Source: Streptomyces guryensis (GTDB lineage: Bacteria; Actinomycetota; Actinomycetes; Streptomycetales; Streptomycetaceae). From it: a stretch of 64,000 nucleotides of DNA. The stretch spans positions 1-64,000 of the forward strand of contig NZ_JAJSBI010000018.1 in assembly GCF_021261325.1 (NCBI RefSeq), written 5' to 3'. Of the stretch, positions 52,029 through 60,183 are shown in pieces; the first letter of the stretch is position 1; each line of letters begins with the position of its first letter. Under the pieces are notes generated by a model. That model worked only from the letters and a program-made list of their open reading frames with translations. It was not told the DNA's origin and made no database searches. The position numbers and the translations under genes are program-made.

Positions 52029-53033
52029 TCAGGCGGTGCGGACCTCGGCGATGGTCACCGGGCGGTGCTCGTGCAGCGACAGCGTGCACGCGTCGGCGAT
52101 CCAGCCGGCCTCCAGGGCGTCCGCGATCGTGCAGGGCGACGGGCGGGCGCCGGCCACGACCTCCGTGAACGCGGTGAGTTCCGCGCGGTAGGCCGCCGTG
52201 AAGCGGTCCATGAAGAAGTCGTGCGGAGTGCCGGCCGGGAAGGTCACGCCCGGCTCGACCGAGCGCAGTGGCAGCTTGTCCTCCAGACCCACGGCGATGG
52301 AGTCCGTGAAGCCGTGGATCTCCATCCGGACGTCGTAACCCCGGGCGTTGTGGCGGGAGTTGGAGACCACCGCGATGGTGCCGTCGTCGAGGGTGAGGAT
52401 CGCGCCGGTGGTGTCGGCGTCGCCCGCCTCCTTGATGTATTCGGCGCCACGGTTGCCGCCGACGGCGTACACCTCGACGACCTCGCGGCCCGTCACCCAG
52501 CGGATGATGTCGAAGTCGTGGACGGAACAGTCGCGGAAGATGCCTCCCGAGGCGGCGATGTACGCGGCCGGCGGCGGCGCCGGGTCCAGCGTGGTCGACC
52601 GTACGGTGTGCAGTTTGCCCAGCTCGCCGCTCTGCACGGCGGCGCGGGCGTTCACGAAGCCGGTGTCGAAGCGGCGGTTGTAACCGATCTGGATCGGCAC
52701 GTCCGTGCCCTCGACGGCCTTGAGGACCTGGACGCCCTCGGCCATCGTCCTGGCGACGGGCTTCTCGCAGAAGACGGGGATGCCCGCCTCGACGCCGGCC
52801 AGGATCAGCCCCGGGTGGGCGTCCGTCGCGGCCGCGACCACGACGCCGTCCACGCCGGCGGCCAGCAGGGCCTCGGGCGAGTCCACGACCTCGCCGCCGA
52901 ACCGCTCAGCGGCGGACTTGGCGGCGTCCGCGAACGGGTCGGTGAGGACGAGGGACTCGACCACGTCGAGCCCGGAGAGGGTCTCGGCGTGGAAGGCGCC
53001 GATGCGGCCGAGGCCGAGGATTCCGATACGCAT
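52029..53033 (-). CDS. Inositol 2-dehydrogenase-like Gfo/Idh/MocA oxidoreductase
   Basis: This 334-residue protein has RIGILGLGRIGAFHAETLSGL, VFCEKPVARTMAEGV (EKP), IQIGYNRRFDTGFVNARAAVQSGELGKLHTVR and GIFRDCSVHDFDIIRWVTG with the catalytic His (HDFD). The GYNRRFD and HDFDI motifs are those of IolG/scyllo-inositol dehydrogenases. GGAGC precedes the ATG. A second IolG-type enzyme next to a complete iol locus suggests use of another inositol stereoisomer such as scyllo- or D-chiro-inositol. Confidence 0.88.
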   Translation of the reverse strand: MRIGILGLGRIGAFHAETLSGLDVVESLVLTDPFADAAKSAAERFGGEVVDSPEALLAAGVDGVVVAAATDAHPGLILAGVEAGIPVFCEKPVARTMAEGVQVLKAVEGTDVPIQIGYNRRFDTGFVNARAAVQSGELGKLHTVRSTTLDPAPPPAAYIAASGGIFRDCSVHDFDIIRWVTGREVVEVYAVGGNRGAEYIKEAGDADTTGAILTLDDGTIAVVSNSRHNARGYDVRMEIHGFTDSIAVGLEDKLPLRSVEPGVTFPAGTPHDFFMDRFTAAYRAELTAFTEVVAGARPSPCTIADALEAGWIADACTLSLHEHRPVTIAEVRTA

Positions 53034-53072
53034 GAGCTCCGCTGCTTTCTGGTGTGTTGTTGCGGTCCGTTG

Positions 53073-53135
53073 CCGGGGCTCCGCCCCGGACCCCGATCGC
53101 CCTTCGGGCTCGTCCTCAAACGCCGGACGGGCTTG
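53073..53135. repeat. Streptomyces-type intergenic repeat with hairpin
   Basis: A CCGGGGC/GCCCCGG hairpin (53073-53089) is followed by CCTTCGGGCTCGTCCTCAAA and CGCCGGACGGGCT. From memory this second part is one of the commonest interspersed motifs between Streptomyces genes. It lies between two leftward genes and probably terminates the SDR transcript. Confidence 0.6.
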
Positions 53136-53139
53136 AAAA

Positions 53140-53916
53140 TCAGTCCAGGCCGCCCAGCACGTTCTGGTCCCAGTCGATCACCGATCCGGTCACCACGCCC
53201 GACCGCTCCGACAGCAGGAAGACCACGAAGTCCGCGATCTCGTCCGGCTGGCCCAGCTTGCCCATCGGCAGCTTGGCCGCGGCCTCGTCCCGCCAGTTGT
53301 CGTCGGCACCATGGAACGTCTTCTGTGTCGCGTCCTCGCCCTCGGTCGCCGTCCAGCCGATGTTGAGGCCGTTGATCCGCACGCGGTCCCAGCGATGCGC
53401 GTGCGCGGCGTTGCGGGTCAGGCCGATGAGACCCGCCTTGGCGGCGACGTACGGGGCCAGGAACGGCTGCCCGCCGTGTGCCGAGGACGTGATGATGTTG
53501 ACGACCGTGCCGGGCGCCTTGCGCGAGACCATGTCGGCGACGGCGGCCTGCATCGCGAAGAACGGCGCCTTGAGGTTGATCGCGATGTGCTGGTCGAACA
53601 GCTCGGGTGTGGTGTCCAGCAGCGTGCCCCGGGAGGTCAGGCCCGCGGAGTTGACCAGGCAGTCGATCCGCCCGTACGCGGCGACCACGTCACCGACCGC
53701 GGCCTTCGCCTGTTCGGCGTCGGAGAGGTCGGCGCGCACGAACATCGCCTTGCCGCCCGCGGCCGTCAGTTCGGTCACCAGCGCCTCGCCGGGTTCCGCA
53801 CGCCGGCCGGTGACGGCCACGACCGCCCCCTCACGGACGGCGGCGCGCGCGATGGCCGCGCCGACTCCCTGGCTGCCGCCGTTGACGAGGACGACCTTGT
53901 CGTCGAGAAGTCCCAT
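53140..53916 (-). CDS. Short-chain dehydrogenase/reductase (SDR)
   Basis: A 258-residue classical SDR: VVLVNGGSQGVGAAIARAA (TGxxxGxG-like, with NGG), RADLSD, LVNSAGLTSRG (NAG), VVNIITSSAHGG (Ser), Tyr156-x3-Lys160 in APYVAAKAGL and NIGWTATEG. The ending VTGSVIDWDQNVLGG is typical of sugar or polyol SDRs. It lies 27 bp downstream of the phytanoyl-CoA dioxygenase-like gene on the same strand, probably in one operon controlled by the divergent LacI protein. Confidence 0.9.
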   Translation of the reverse strand: MGLLDDKVVLVNGGSQGVGAAIARAAVREGAVVAVTGRRAEPGEALVTELTAAGGKAMFVRADLSDAEQAKAAVGDVVAAYGRIDCLVNSAGLTSRGTLLDTTPELFDQHIAINLKAPFFAMQAAVADMVSRKAPGTVVNIITSSAHGGQPFLAPYVAAKAGLIGLTRNAAHAHRWDRVRINGLNIGWTATEGEDATQKTFHGADDNWRDEAAAKLPMGKLGQPDEIADFVVFLLSERSGVVTGSVIDWDQNVLGGLD

Positions 53917-53943
53917 GGATCTCTGTTGTCCTTTCGGCTTGCG

Positions 53944-55119
53944 TCAGCTGGTGCGGCGTTCGGCGCTCGCCCGCAGCTCGTCCCGCAGCGCCCGCGGGAG
54001 CCGGCCCTCGCGCAGCGCCCGGCGTACGAGGTCCGCCTGGGAGGGCGGGGCCAGCCCGAAGTGAGCGCTGTCCGGCCGGTCGCTGTCGAGGTTGGTGGGG
54101 AAGGGGTAGCCCTCGGCGCTCGCGGCGATCACGTTCTCCAGCCAGCCCTCGTCCGCGCCGTCCGCCTTGCGGCGCAGCAGCACGGGGTAGACGGCGTTCG
54201 CCACCGCCTCCCGGTCGACGGTCTCCATGGCCCGGCCGAAGGCCGAGGAGACCTGGAGCAGGTTGGCCATGCGCCGCACGTCCGTGGTGCGGTTGGTCCC
54301 GGCGGCGTGGAACAGCGCCGGGTTGAAGAAGGCGGCGTCGCCCTTGGCGAGCGGCAGCTGGACGTGGTGTTCCTTGAAGTACGCCTGGAACTCGGGCCGC
54401 CGCCACGCCAGATAGCCCGGCTCGTACGTCTGCGAGAAGGGCAGGTACAGCGTCGGTCCCGACTCCACGGGCATGTCGCAGTGCGCGACCGCGCCCTGCA
54501 GGGTGAGTACGGGGGAGAGGCGGTGGACGTGCGCCGGATAGGCCGCGGCGCTCTCGTCGGAGAGGAAGCCGAGGTGGTAGTCGCGGTGCGCGGTCTGCGC
54601 GAGGCCGCCCGGGTTGACCACGTTGACCTGGGAGGTCACCTGGTAGCCGGGGCCGAGCCAGGCCTCGCAGACCAGCGCGAGGACCGGGTTGGCGTAGTAG
54701 TCGGCGAAGGCCGCGGGGTCGTAGAGGGCCGCCTTCTCCAGCGCGTTCCACACCCGCTCGTTCGCGCCCGGCTTGGCGAAGTGGTCGCCGGCCGTCGTGC
54801 CCGCCGCGTCCTGCTCGCGGATCAGTGCGTCGAACACCTCGGTGGCCCGGTCGACCACCGCGTGGTCGGGGAAGGCGCCCCGGAGGACGACCACTCCGGG
54901 GCCGTCGGTGAGGGCCCTGACGAGCTCCTCCTGGACGCCCCGGCGGTCCTTCGCGGCACGGACGCGTTCGGCGTCGTACAGCAGGACGTTCCGCTCCACC
55001 CCGGAGGCGTGCGGGTAGTCGGCGGGGTCGGCCGTCCGCTCGACCAGCGCGCGGAACGAGTCGAGGTCGCAGTCCTGCTCGGAGAGCCAGGCACGGTGGT
55101 GTACGGCGGTGAAGGACAT
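53944..55119 (-). CDS. Phytanoyl-CoA dioxygenase (PhyH) family protein
   Basis: This 391-residue Fe(II)/2-oxoglutarate dioxygenase-like protein has VVVLRGAFPDHAVVDRATEVFDALI at the N-terminal side, a facial-triad His-x-Asp in TAHRDYHLGF, the distal His in PALFHAAGTNRT and an Arg 10-12 residues later for 2-oxoglutarate. ECA-type PhyH proteins hydroxylate small molecules. Grouping with an SDR, a Gfo/Idh enzyme and LacI suggests oxidation of a modified sugar or polyol rather than phytanic acid. It is the first leftward gene from the shared LacI operator (TTGTCATGACAA). Confidence 0.83.
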   Translation of the reverse strand: MSFTAVHHRAWLSEQDCDLDSFRALVERTADPADYPHASGVERNVLLYDAERVRAAKDRRGVQEELVRALTDGPGVVVLRGAFPDHAVVDRATEVFDALIREQDAAGTTAGDHFAKPGANERVWNALEKAALYDPAAFADYYANPVLALVCEAWLGPGYQVTSQVNVVNPGGLAQTAHRDYHLGFLSDESAAAYPAHVHRLSPVLTLQGAVAHCDMPVESGPTLYLPFSQTYEPGYLAWRRPEFQAYFKEHHVQLPLAKGDAAFFNPALFHAAGTNRTTDVRRMANLLQVSSAFGRAMETVDREAVANAVYPVLLRRKADGADEGWLENVIAASAEGYPFPTNLDSDRPDSAHFGLAPPSQADLVRRALREGRLPRALRDELRASAERRTS

Positions 55120-55161
55120 CGGTGTCCTCTCGGTGACAGGGGCGACTCAGCCCTGTCATTC

Positions 55162-55173
55162 TTGTCATGACAA
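55162..55173. promoter_or_regulatory. LacI-type operator of the PhyH/SDR unit
   Basis: Perfect 12-bp palindrome TTGTCATGACAA in the gap between the divergent phyH-like and lacI genes, 43 bp from the former and 65 bp from the latter. A partial repeat CTGTCATT lies just left of it (55153-55160). Confidence 0.6.
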
Positions 55174-55237
55174 TCCCGTCGAACAACCAGCAGGCGGCCA
55201 TCAAAAACCCCTCAAGAGCCGATGAAAGGAGCCCGCG

Positions 55238-56281
55238 GTGGGCCACCCCTTCCCCATCCGGGAGATCGCACGTCAGGCCGGCCTGAGTGAGGCCACCGTC
55301 GACCGGGTCCTGAACGGCAGGGGCGGCGTCCGAGAGAGCACCGCACGGGAGGTCCAGCAGGCCATCGCCGACCTGGACCGGCAGCGCACCCAGGTCCGGC
55401 TGGTCGGCCGCACCTTCATGATCGACATAGTGATGCAGACACCGGAGCGGTTCTCCACCGCCGTGCGGGCCGCGCTGGAGGCGGAGCTGCCCTCCCTGCA
55501 CCCGGCCGTCGTGCGCTCGCGCTTCCACTTCCGCGAGACCGGCCCGGTGGCGGAGCTGACGAGGACGCTGGACCGGATCGCCCGCCGCGGCTCGCAGGGC
55601 GTGATCCTCAAGGCCCCGGACGTCCCCGAGGTGACGGCCGCGGTCGGCCGTCTCGCGGAGGCAGGCATCCCCGTCGTCACCCTGGTCACCGATCTGCCCG
55701 CCACCGCCCGCCTCGCCTACGTCGGCATCGACAACCGGGCCGCCGGAGCGACCGCCGCGTACCTCATGGGCCAGTGGCTGGGCGACCGCCCGGGCAACGT
55801 GCTCACCAGCCTCAGCAGCGGCTTCTTCCGCAACGAGGAGGAGCGCGAGATGGGCTTCCGCAGCGCCATGCGCACCCGCCACCCGGACCGCACCCTGGTC
55901 GAGATCGCCGAGGGCCACGGCCTCGACGCCACCCAGTACGACCTGGTCCGCGCCGCCCTCGAACGCGACCCCGACATCCGTGCCGTCTACTCGATCGGCG
56001 GCGGCAACAACGCCACCCTGCGCGCCTTCGAGGACCTGGGCCGCGAGTGCGCGGTGTTCGTCGCGCACGACCTCGACCACGACAACACCCGCCTGCTGCG
56101 CGAGCACCGCCTGTCCGCCGTCCTCCACCACGACCTGCGCCAGGACATGCGCGAGGCCTGCCACACCGTGATGCGCGCCCACGGCGCGCTGCGGCCCGCG
56201 GGGCCTACGCTGCCGTCGGCGATCCAGGTGGTGACGCCGTACAACCTGCCCCCGCAGGCGACGAACCGAGGAGCCGCGTGA
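55238..56281 (+). CDS. LacI family regulator with simple-sugar sensor domain
   Basis: This 347-residue protein has a helix-turn-helix at about 6-27 (IREIARQAGLSEATVDRVLNGRGGVRESTAREV) and a sensor domain of the periplasmic-binding type (TFMIDIVMQTPERFSTAVRAAL, GVILKAPDVPEVTAAV, VTLVTDLP...YVGIDNRAAGATAAYLMGQWL). GTG 55238 has AAAGGAG upstream. ATVDRVL at the recognition helix differs from SSTVSYAL-type repressors, in line with its different palindrome. It overlaps the next gene by 4 bp (GTGA). Confidence 0.9.
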   Translation: MGHPFPIREIARQAGLSEATVDRVLNGRGGVRESTAREVQQAIADLDRQRTQVRLVGRTFMIDIVMQTPERFSTAVRAALEAELPSLHPAVVRSRFHFRETGPVAELTRTLDRIARRGSQGVILKAPDVPEVTAAVGRLAEAGIPVVTLVTDLPATARLAYVGIDNRAAGATAAYLMGQWLGDRPGNVLTSLSSGFFRNEEEREMGFRSAMRTRHPDRTLVEIAEGHGLDATQYDLVRAALERDPDIRAVYSIGGGNNATLRAFEDLGRECAVFVAHDLDHDNTRLLREHRLSAVLHHDLRQDMREACHTVMRAHGALRPAGPTLPSAIQVVTPYNLPPQATNRGAA

Positions 56282-56892
56282 CGACGAGCAGCGAATACGT
56301 GGAGATCGAGGGCGTCCTCCTGCTCGCCACGCTCACGACGGGCAGCGAGCTGGGACTGCTGGCGCTGCACGGCAGCAACGAAGGCGGTACGGCCGAGCTG
56401 GCGGGGTCGCTCGCCGAGCGGTGCGGCGCCACCAGTCTGGTCTTCACCCAGCCGGGTGTGCCCGATCCGGTGCACATCCCCTCCCCGCGTATGGCGGTCG
56501 GGCACTGCACCCTGCTGCGGGACTTCCTCTCCCGCGTGGCGCTCACGGTCTCCCTGCACGGCCACAACAGGACCGCGACACCACGGGCCATCTTCCTCGG
56601 CGGCGGCAACCGGCGGGCAGCACGCCTCGTCGCCGACGGACTCGACGCCCTGCGGCCGGAGTTCGACCCGGTCACCGACCTCGACGAGATACCCGTGAAG
56701 CTGCGCGGCCTGCACTCCAGGAACCCGGTGAACCTGACCCGCCGAGGCGGAGTCCAGGTGGAGCTCCCGCTCGCAGCCAGGACAGAGCGCAGGCGATGGG
56801 CGCCGGGAGTGCCGGACAGACCCCCGCGCTCGGTCCTCGACGCCCTGGCCAAGGGCGTGGAGTCGCTGGCCTCCGCTATGCCCGGAGACTGA
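56278..56892 (+). CDS. Poly-gamma-glutamate hydrolase family protein
   Basis: This 204-residue protein resembles phage PghP and the bacterial PF05908 family: LALHGSNEGGTAELAGSLAERCG (His31, Glu35, Glu40; zinc and catalytic positions), ALTVSLHGHNR (His94, His96) and FLGGGNRRAARLVADGL. These zinc enzymes cleave gamma-linked glutamate polymers. There is no signal peptide. GTG overlaps the LacI stop, so the two are translated together, and its last 17 bp overlap the convergent Gfo/Idh gene. The pairing with a sugar repressor is unexpected; a role on a gamma-glutamylated metabolite is possible. Confidence 0.75.
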   Translation: MTTSSEYVEIEGVLLLATLTTGSELGLLALHGSNEGGTAELAGSLAERCGATSLVFTQPGVPDPVHIPSPRMAVGHCTLLRDFLSRVALTVSLHGHNRTATPRAIFLGGGNRRAARLVADGLDALRPEFDPVTDLDEIPVKLRGLHSRNPVNLTRRGGVQVELPLAARTERRRWAPGVPDRPPRSVLDALAKGVESLASAMPGD

Positions 56893-58033
56893 CCCAGGAC
56901 CCGCTCTCGACCGACCGCACCATCGCCTCCAGTACGGCGGCACTGTGCACGGCGTCCGCGAGCGTGGCCCCGTGCGGCTTGCCCTCCGCGACGGAGCGCA
57001 GGAAGCGGTGGGCCTCGATCACCTTCAGGTCGTCCATGCCCATGGCGTTCGCGGCACCCGGCTGGAACGCCCCGAACTCGCCCGCGCCCGGGCCGACGTA
57101 CACCGTGCTGACGGGCTGGTCCTGGTAGCTCGTGCCGCGGCTGACGCCCAGCTCGTTCATGCGGCGGAAGTCCCAGAAGACCGCGCCCTTCGTGCCGTGC
57201 ACCTCGAAGCCGTAGTTGTTCTGCTCGCCGACCGAGACCCGGCAGGCCTCCAGCACGCCGCGAGCGCCGGAGGCGAAGCGCAGCAGGCAGTTGACGTAGT
57301 CCTCGTTCTCGACCGGGCCGAGTTCGCCGCCGGTGGCGCGGGTGTGGCCCGCCGTGGCGCCGGTGGGCCGGGCCCGCTCCGGGATGAACACGGCGGTGTC
57401 GGCGGCCAGCGCCTCGATGTCGCCCAACAGGTAGCGGGCCAGGTCCACGCCGTGCGAGGCGAGGTCGCCCAGCACGCCGCTGCCGCCGCGCTCCTTCTCG
57501 TACCGCCAGGTCAGGGCGCCCTCCGGGTGGGCGGCGTAGTCGCTGAAGAGGCGGACGCGGACATGGGTGACGGTCCCGATGGCGCCGGAGGCGATCAGCT
57601 CGCGGGCGGCCTCGACGGCGGGCGCGTTGCGGTAGTTGAAGCCGACGGCGCCCTGGACCCCTGCTGTGGCGACCGCGTCGGCGACCGCCCGGGCGTCCGC
57701 CGCGCTCAGGCCGACCGGCTTCTCGATCCAGATGTGCTTGCCCGCCTCCGCCATGGCGACGCCGATCTCGCGGTGCAGGAAGTTCGGGGCGGTGATGCTG
57801 ACCGCCTGGACGCGCGGGTCCTTGACGACGTCCCGCCAGTCCCGGGTCGTCGAGGCGAACCCGAACTGCGCGGCGGCCTCCTCGGCCCGGCCGGGCACCT
57901 CCTCGGCGACCGTGATCAGCTGCGGGCGCAGGCCCGACTGCGGGTAGTGGTGCAGGACGCGGGCGTACGCCTGGGTGTGCACCCGGCCCATCCAGCCGAA
58001 CCCGACGACGGCGACACCGAGCGAATCCACCAT
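56876..58033 (-). CDS. Gfo/Idh/MocA family oxidoreductase
   Basis: This 385-residue protein has LGVAVVGFGWMGRVHTQAYARV, the ITAPNFLHREIGVAMAEAGKHIWIEKPVGLS motif (EKP), VGFNYRNAPAVEAARELI and GVLGDLASHGVDLARYLLG with the catalytic His (SHGVDL). The length and the RNAPAVEAAR/WRYEKERGGSG motifs fit the larger glucoside/inositol-dehydrogenase-like subgroup. ATG 58033 follows GAGGGG. It is divergent from a LacI gene, with a TGGACCGGTCCA palindrome 14 bp upstream of its start. Confidence 0.88.
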   Translation of the reverse strand: MVDSLGVAVVGFGWMGRVHTQAYARVLHHYPQSGLRPQLITVAEEVPGRAEEAAAQFGFASTTRDWRDVVKDPRVQAVSITAPNFLHREIGVAMAEAGKHIWIEKPVGLSAADARAVADAVATAGVQGAVGFNYRNAPAVEAARELIASGAIGTVTHVRVRLFSDYAAHPEGALTWRYEKERGGSGVLGDLASHGVDLARYLLGDIEALAADTAVFIPERARPTGATAGHTRATGGELGPVENEDYVNCLLRFASGARGVLEACRVSVGEQNNYGFEVHGTKGAVFWDFRRMNELGVSRGTSYQDQPVSTVYVGPGAGEFGAFQPGAANAMGMDDLKVIEAHRFLRSVAEGKPHGATLADAVHSAAVLEAMVRSVESGSWVSLRA

Positions 58034-58046
58034 GACAGCCCCTCTT

Positions 58047-58058
58047 TGGACCGGTCCA
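58047..58058. promoter_or_regulatory. LacI-type operator, Gfo/Idh side
   Basis: Perfect palindrome TGGACCGGTCCA 14 bp upstream of the leftward oxidoreductase start. Near-copy at 58140-58151. Confidence 0.7.
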
Positions 58059-58139
58059 CAATCTGTCCAGGTCACCCTGAAGCCCCAGCTCGGCAGCTGT
58101 CAACCCTCACCGGACCCTTTGACAAGCCGCACCGGCCCA

Positions 58140-58151
58140 TGGAACGGTCCA
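58140..58151. promoter_or_regulatory. LacI-type operator, lacI side
   Basis: TGGAACGGTCCA, 11 of 12 bases matching the left palindrome, ending 4 bp before the lacI ATG. A TTGACA at 58119-58124 lies just upstream, so binding would block this promoter or its ribosome site region. Confidence 0.65.
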
Positions 58152-58155
58152 CAGC

Positions 58156-59160
58156 ATGAAACCGCCGACGATCCGCGACGTGGCCGAGCAGGCCGGGGTC
58201 TCCAAGTCGCTGGTCTCGCTGGTGCTGCGCGGCTCCGGGCAGGTGCGGCCCGAGAAGCGGGAGGCCGTGCTGCGGGCGGTGCGGGAACTCGGCTACCGGC
58301 CCAACGCCGCCGCGCGCAGCCTCAGCGAGCAGCGCACCCGCACGGTCGGCGTGCTCCTCAACGACCTGCGCAACCCCTGGTTCGTCGACCTGCTCGACGG
58401 CCTCAATTCCCTCCTGCACGACAACGGCCTGCACATGCTGCTGGCGGACGCCCGCCTCAACCGCCGCACCGGCCAGGACCCCGCCGAACCGCTGCTCGAC
58501 CTGCGGGTGGACGGCCTGGTCGTCGTCGGCACCCTGCCCGACCCGGCCGCGCTCGGCACCGCCGCCGAGCGGATCCCGGTCGTCGTCGCGGGCGCCCGCG
58601 AACCGGCCCCGGCGGGCGTGGACGTGGTGGCGGGCGACGACGAGCGCGGCGCCCGCCTGGTCACCGAGCACCTCATCGGCCTCGGCCACCGCCGCATCGC
58701 GCACCTCGCGGGCTACGGCGCCGTCGGCGAACTGCGCCGCCGTGGCTTCGAGGCGACGATGCGCGCCCACGGCCTCGCGGACCAGGCCCTGGTGGGGGCC
58801 GGTGACATGACCGAGGAGGGCGGCTACCGGGCCACCGTCCGGCTGCTCAGCCGCCCGGAGAGGCCCACCGCCCTCTTCGCAGTGAACGACATCACCTCCG
58901 TCGGCGCCCTCTCGGCGGCCGAGGAACTGGGACTGCGCGTCCCGCGGGACGTGTCCGTCTTCGGCTACGACAACACCAGCATCTCCCGCCTGCGCCATGT
59001 CTGGCTGACCACAGTCGACAACGGCAGCCACGAGGTCGGCCGCCGTGCCGCCCGCTGCCTCCTGGACCGATTCGAACACTCCGGGGGAGCGGGCCAACTG
59101 CACCTGACCGCACCGACGTTGGAGATCCGCGGCACGACGGCGCCCCCGCTCACAGATTGA
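58156..59160 (+). CDS. LacI family transcriptional repressor
   Basis: This 334-residue protein has the helix-turn-helix TIRDVAEQAGVSKSLVSLVLRGSGQVRPEKREAVL (about 5-38), hinge helix YRPNAAARSLSEQRTRTVGVL and a full sensor domain (VDGLVVVGTLPDP, GDDERGARLVTEHLIGLGHRRIAHLAGYG, PTALFAVNDITSVGALSAAEELGLRVPRDVSVFGYDN). The recognition residues and the CCGG-centred palindromes beside its start support autoregulation and control of the divergent oxidoreductase. Its last 11 bp overlap the convergent cupin gene. Confidence 0.92.
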   Translation: MKPPTIRDVAEQAGVSKSLVSLVLRGSGQVRPEKREAVLRAVRELGYRPNAAARSLSEQRTRTVGVLLNDLRNPWFVDLLDGLNSLLHDNGLHMLLADARLNRRTGQDPAEPLLDLRVDGLVVVGTLPDPAALGTAAERIPVVVAGAREPAPAGVDVVAGDDERGARLVTEHLIGLGHRRIAHLAGYGAVGELRRRGFEATMRAHGLADQALVGAGDMTEEGGYRATVRLLSRPERPTALFAVNDITSVGALSAAEELGLRVPRDVSVFGYDNTSISRLRHVWLTTVDNGSHEVGRRAARCLLDRFEHSGGAGQLHLTAPTLEIRGTTAPPLTD

Positions 59161-59494
59161 CGGCGTACGCCTTCCGCAGCGTCTCGTGCACCGTCCACGT
59201 CGTACGGTCGCCCTCGCGCAGGACGGCCATGTCCCCGGGCCCCACCGTCAGCGTCGGCCCGCCCTGGACGTCGATGGTCGTCGACCCGCTGATCACCACG
59301 AACAGCTCGTCGGCCTCGGTGTCGGTGACGACGCCCGGAGTGATCTGCCAGATCCCGCGGACCTGGCAGCCGTCCGCCGACTCCCACACCACCTTCCCGG
59401 TCACCTCCGGCGTCCCTGAGACGATCTGCGTCGGGTCGAGGGGTTCGGGCTCGAGCTCGGCGTCGGGGATGTGAAGAACGAAGCTGTGGGTCAT
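59150..59494 (-). CDS. Cupin domain protein
   Basis: This 114-residue single-domain cupin has VWESADGCQVRGIWQITPGVVTDTEADELFVVISGSTTIDV (first cupin motif, with Thr/Asp/Glu replacing the usual His pair), LTVGPGDMAVLREGDRTTWTVHETLRKAY (second motif with His). It resembles the Cupin_3/ureidoglycine-type group. The weak metal site suggests a binding or sensor role. I start at ATG 59494. It is convergent with and overlaps the LacI gene. Confidence 0.8.
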   Translation of the reverse strand: MTHSFVLHIPDAELEPEPLDPTQIVSGTPEVTGKVVWESADGCQVRGIWQITPGVVTDTEADELFVVISGSTTIDVQGGPTLTVGPGDMAVLREGDRTTWTVHETLRKAYAVNL

Positions 59495-59621
59495 GCGCCG
59501 ACCCTGGCGAGGCCGCCCGCAGCCCGTGCATGGACACTGCGTGCGGCATCGCCCCAGGTGGCAGGAGACATCGTCGGGTGGCGACTGGCGGCCGGGCAGG
59601 TGCCGGGCGATCGTGGACGAC

Positions 59622-60134
59622 ATGGCGCAGACAATGACGGCCGTCCCCGGGGAACGGCGGCACGACACCCGCGAGGCCGTCCTGTTCGGCGGGGTCTACG
59701 GCGCCGTACTGGCCTGCTCGATGGTCGCGGCACTCACCCAGTACGGCCACACCTCCCGCGCCACCCGCCGCTACGACGCACTCTGGCTGCTGGTCACCGC
59801 GCTCGCCTCCGCCCTCGCCCACGGCTACGCCCACTACATCGCCGAGCGCGCACCGCACCGCCGCTGGGACGCCCTGCGCGCCCTCGCCGAAGAGTGGCCC
59901 CTGGTCACGGCGGTGCTGCCGACCGTGCTGATCCTCGCGGGGGCGGGCTGGGGCTGGTGGCCGCCGAACGGCGTGGAGTATTCGGCGTTCACGCTGAACA
60001 TCGCACTGCTGTTCGGTCTGGGGTTGGTCACGGCACGCTGGTCGGGACGCTCCTGGGCCGTCGCCCTGGGCACCGGCCTGGTCGACGCGCTGCTCGGCGT
60101 CGTCGTGGTCGTCGCGAACGCAGTCATCAAGTGA
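59622..60134 (+). CDS. Four-helix integral membrane protein
   Basis: 170 residues with four hydrophobic segments (EAVLFGGVYGAVLACSMVAAL, ALWLLVTALASALAHGYAHYIAE, PLVTAVLPTVLILAGAGWGWW, FTLNIALLFGLGLVTA plus VALGTGLVDALLGVVVVVANAVI). HGYAHYIAERA in helix 2 places His/Tyr residues in the membrane. I know no function for this family. The start could be ATG 59622 or GTG 59613; neither has a strong ribosome site. It stands between unrelated genes. Confidence 0.7.
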   Translation: MAQTMTAVPGERRHDTREAVLFGGVYGAVLACSMVAALTQYGHTSRATRRYDALWLLVTALASALAHGYAHYIAERAPHRRWDALRALAEEWPLVTAVLPTVLILAGAGWGWWPPNGVEYSAFTLNIALLFGLGLVTARWSGRSWAVALGTGLVDALLGVVVVVANAVIK

Positions 60135-60183
60135 CGGCTCCCGGTGGCCAATTGGTGCCCGGCCTGCCGTAAGGTCATCCCTC

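Noticed and set aside
51384..52089. N-terminal extension of the Gfo/Idh gene at 50617-51633 up to 52089
   Set aside because: The ATG at 51633 has a strong ribosome site and begins the Rossmann fold; the extension has no recognised domain and overlaps the end of the next gene.
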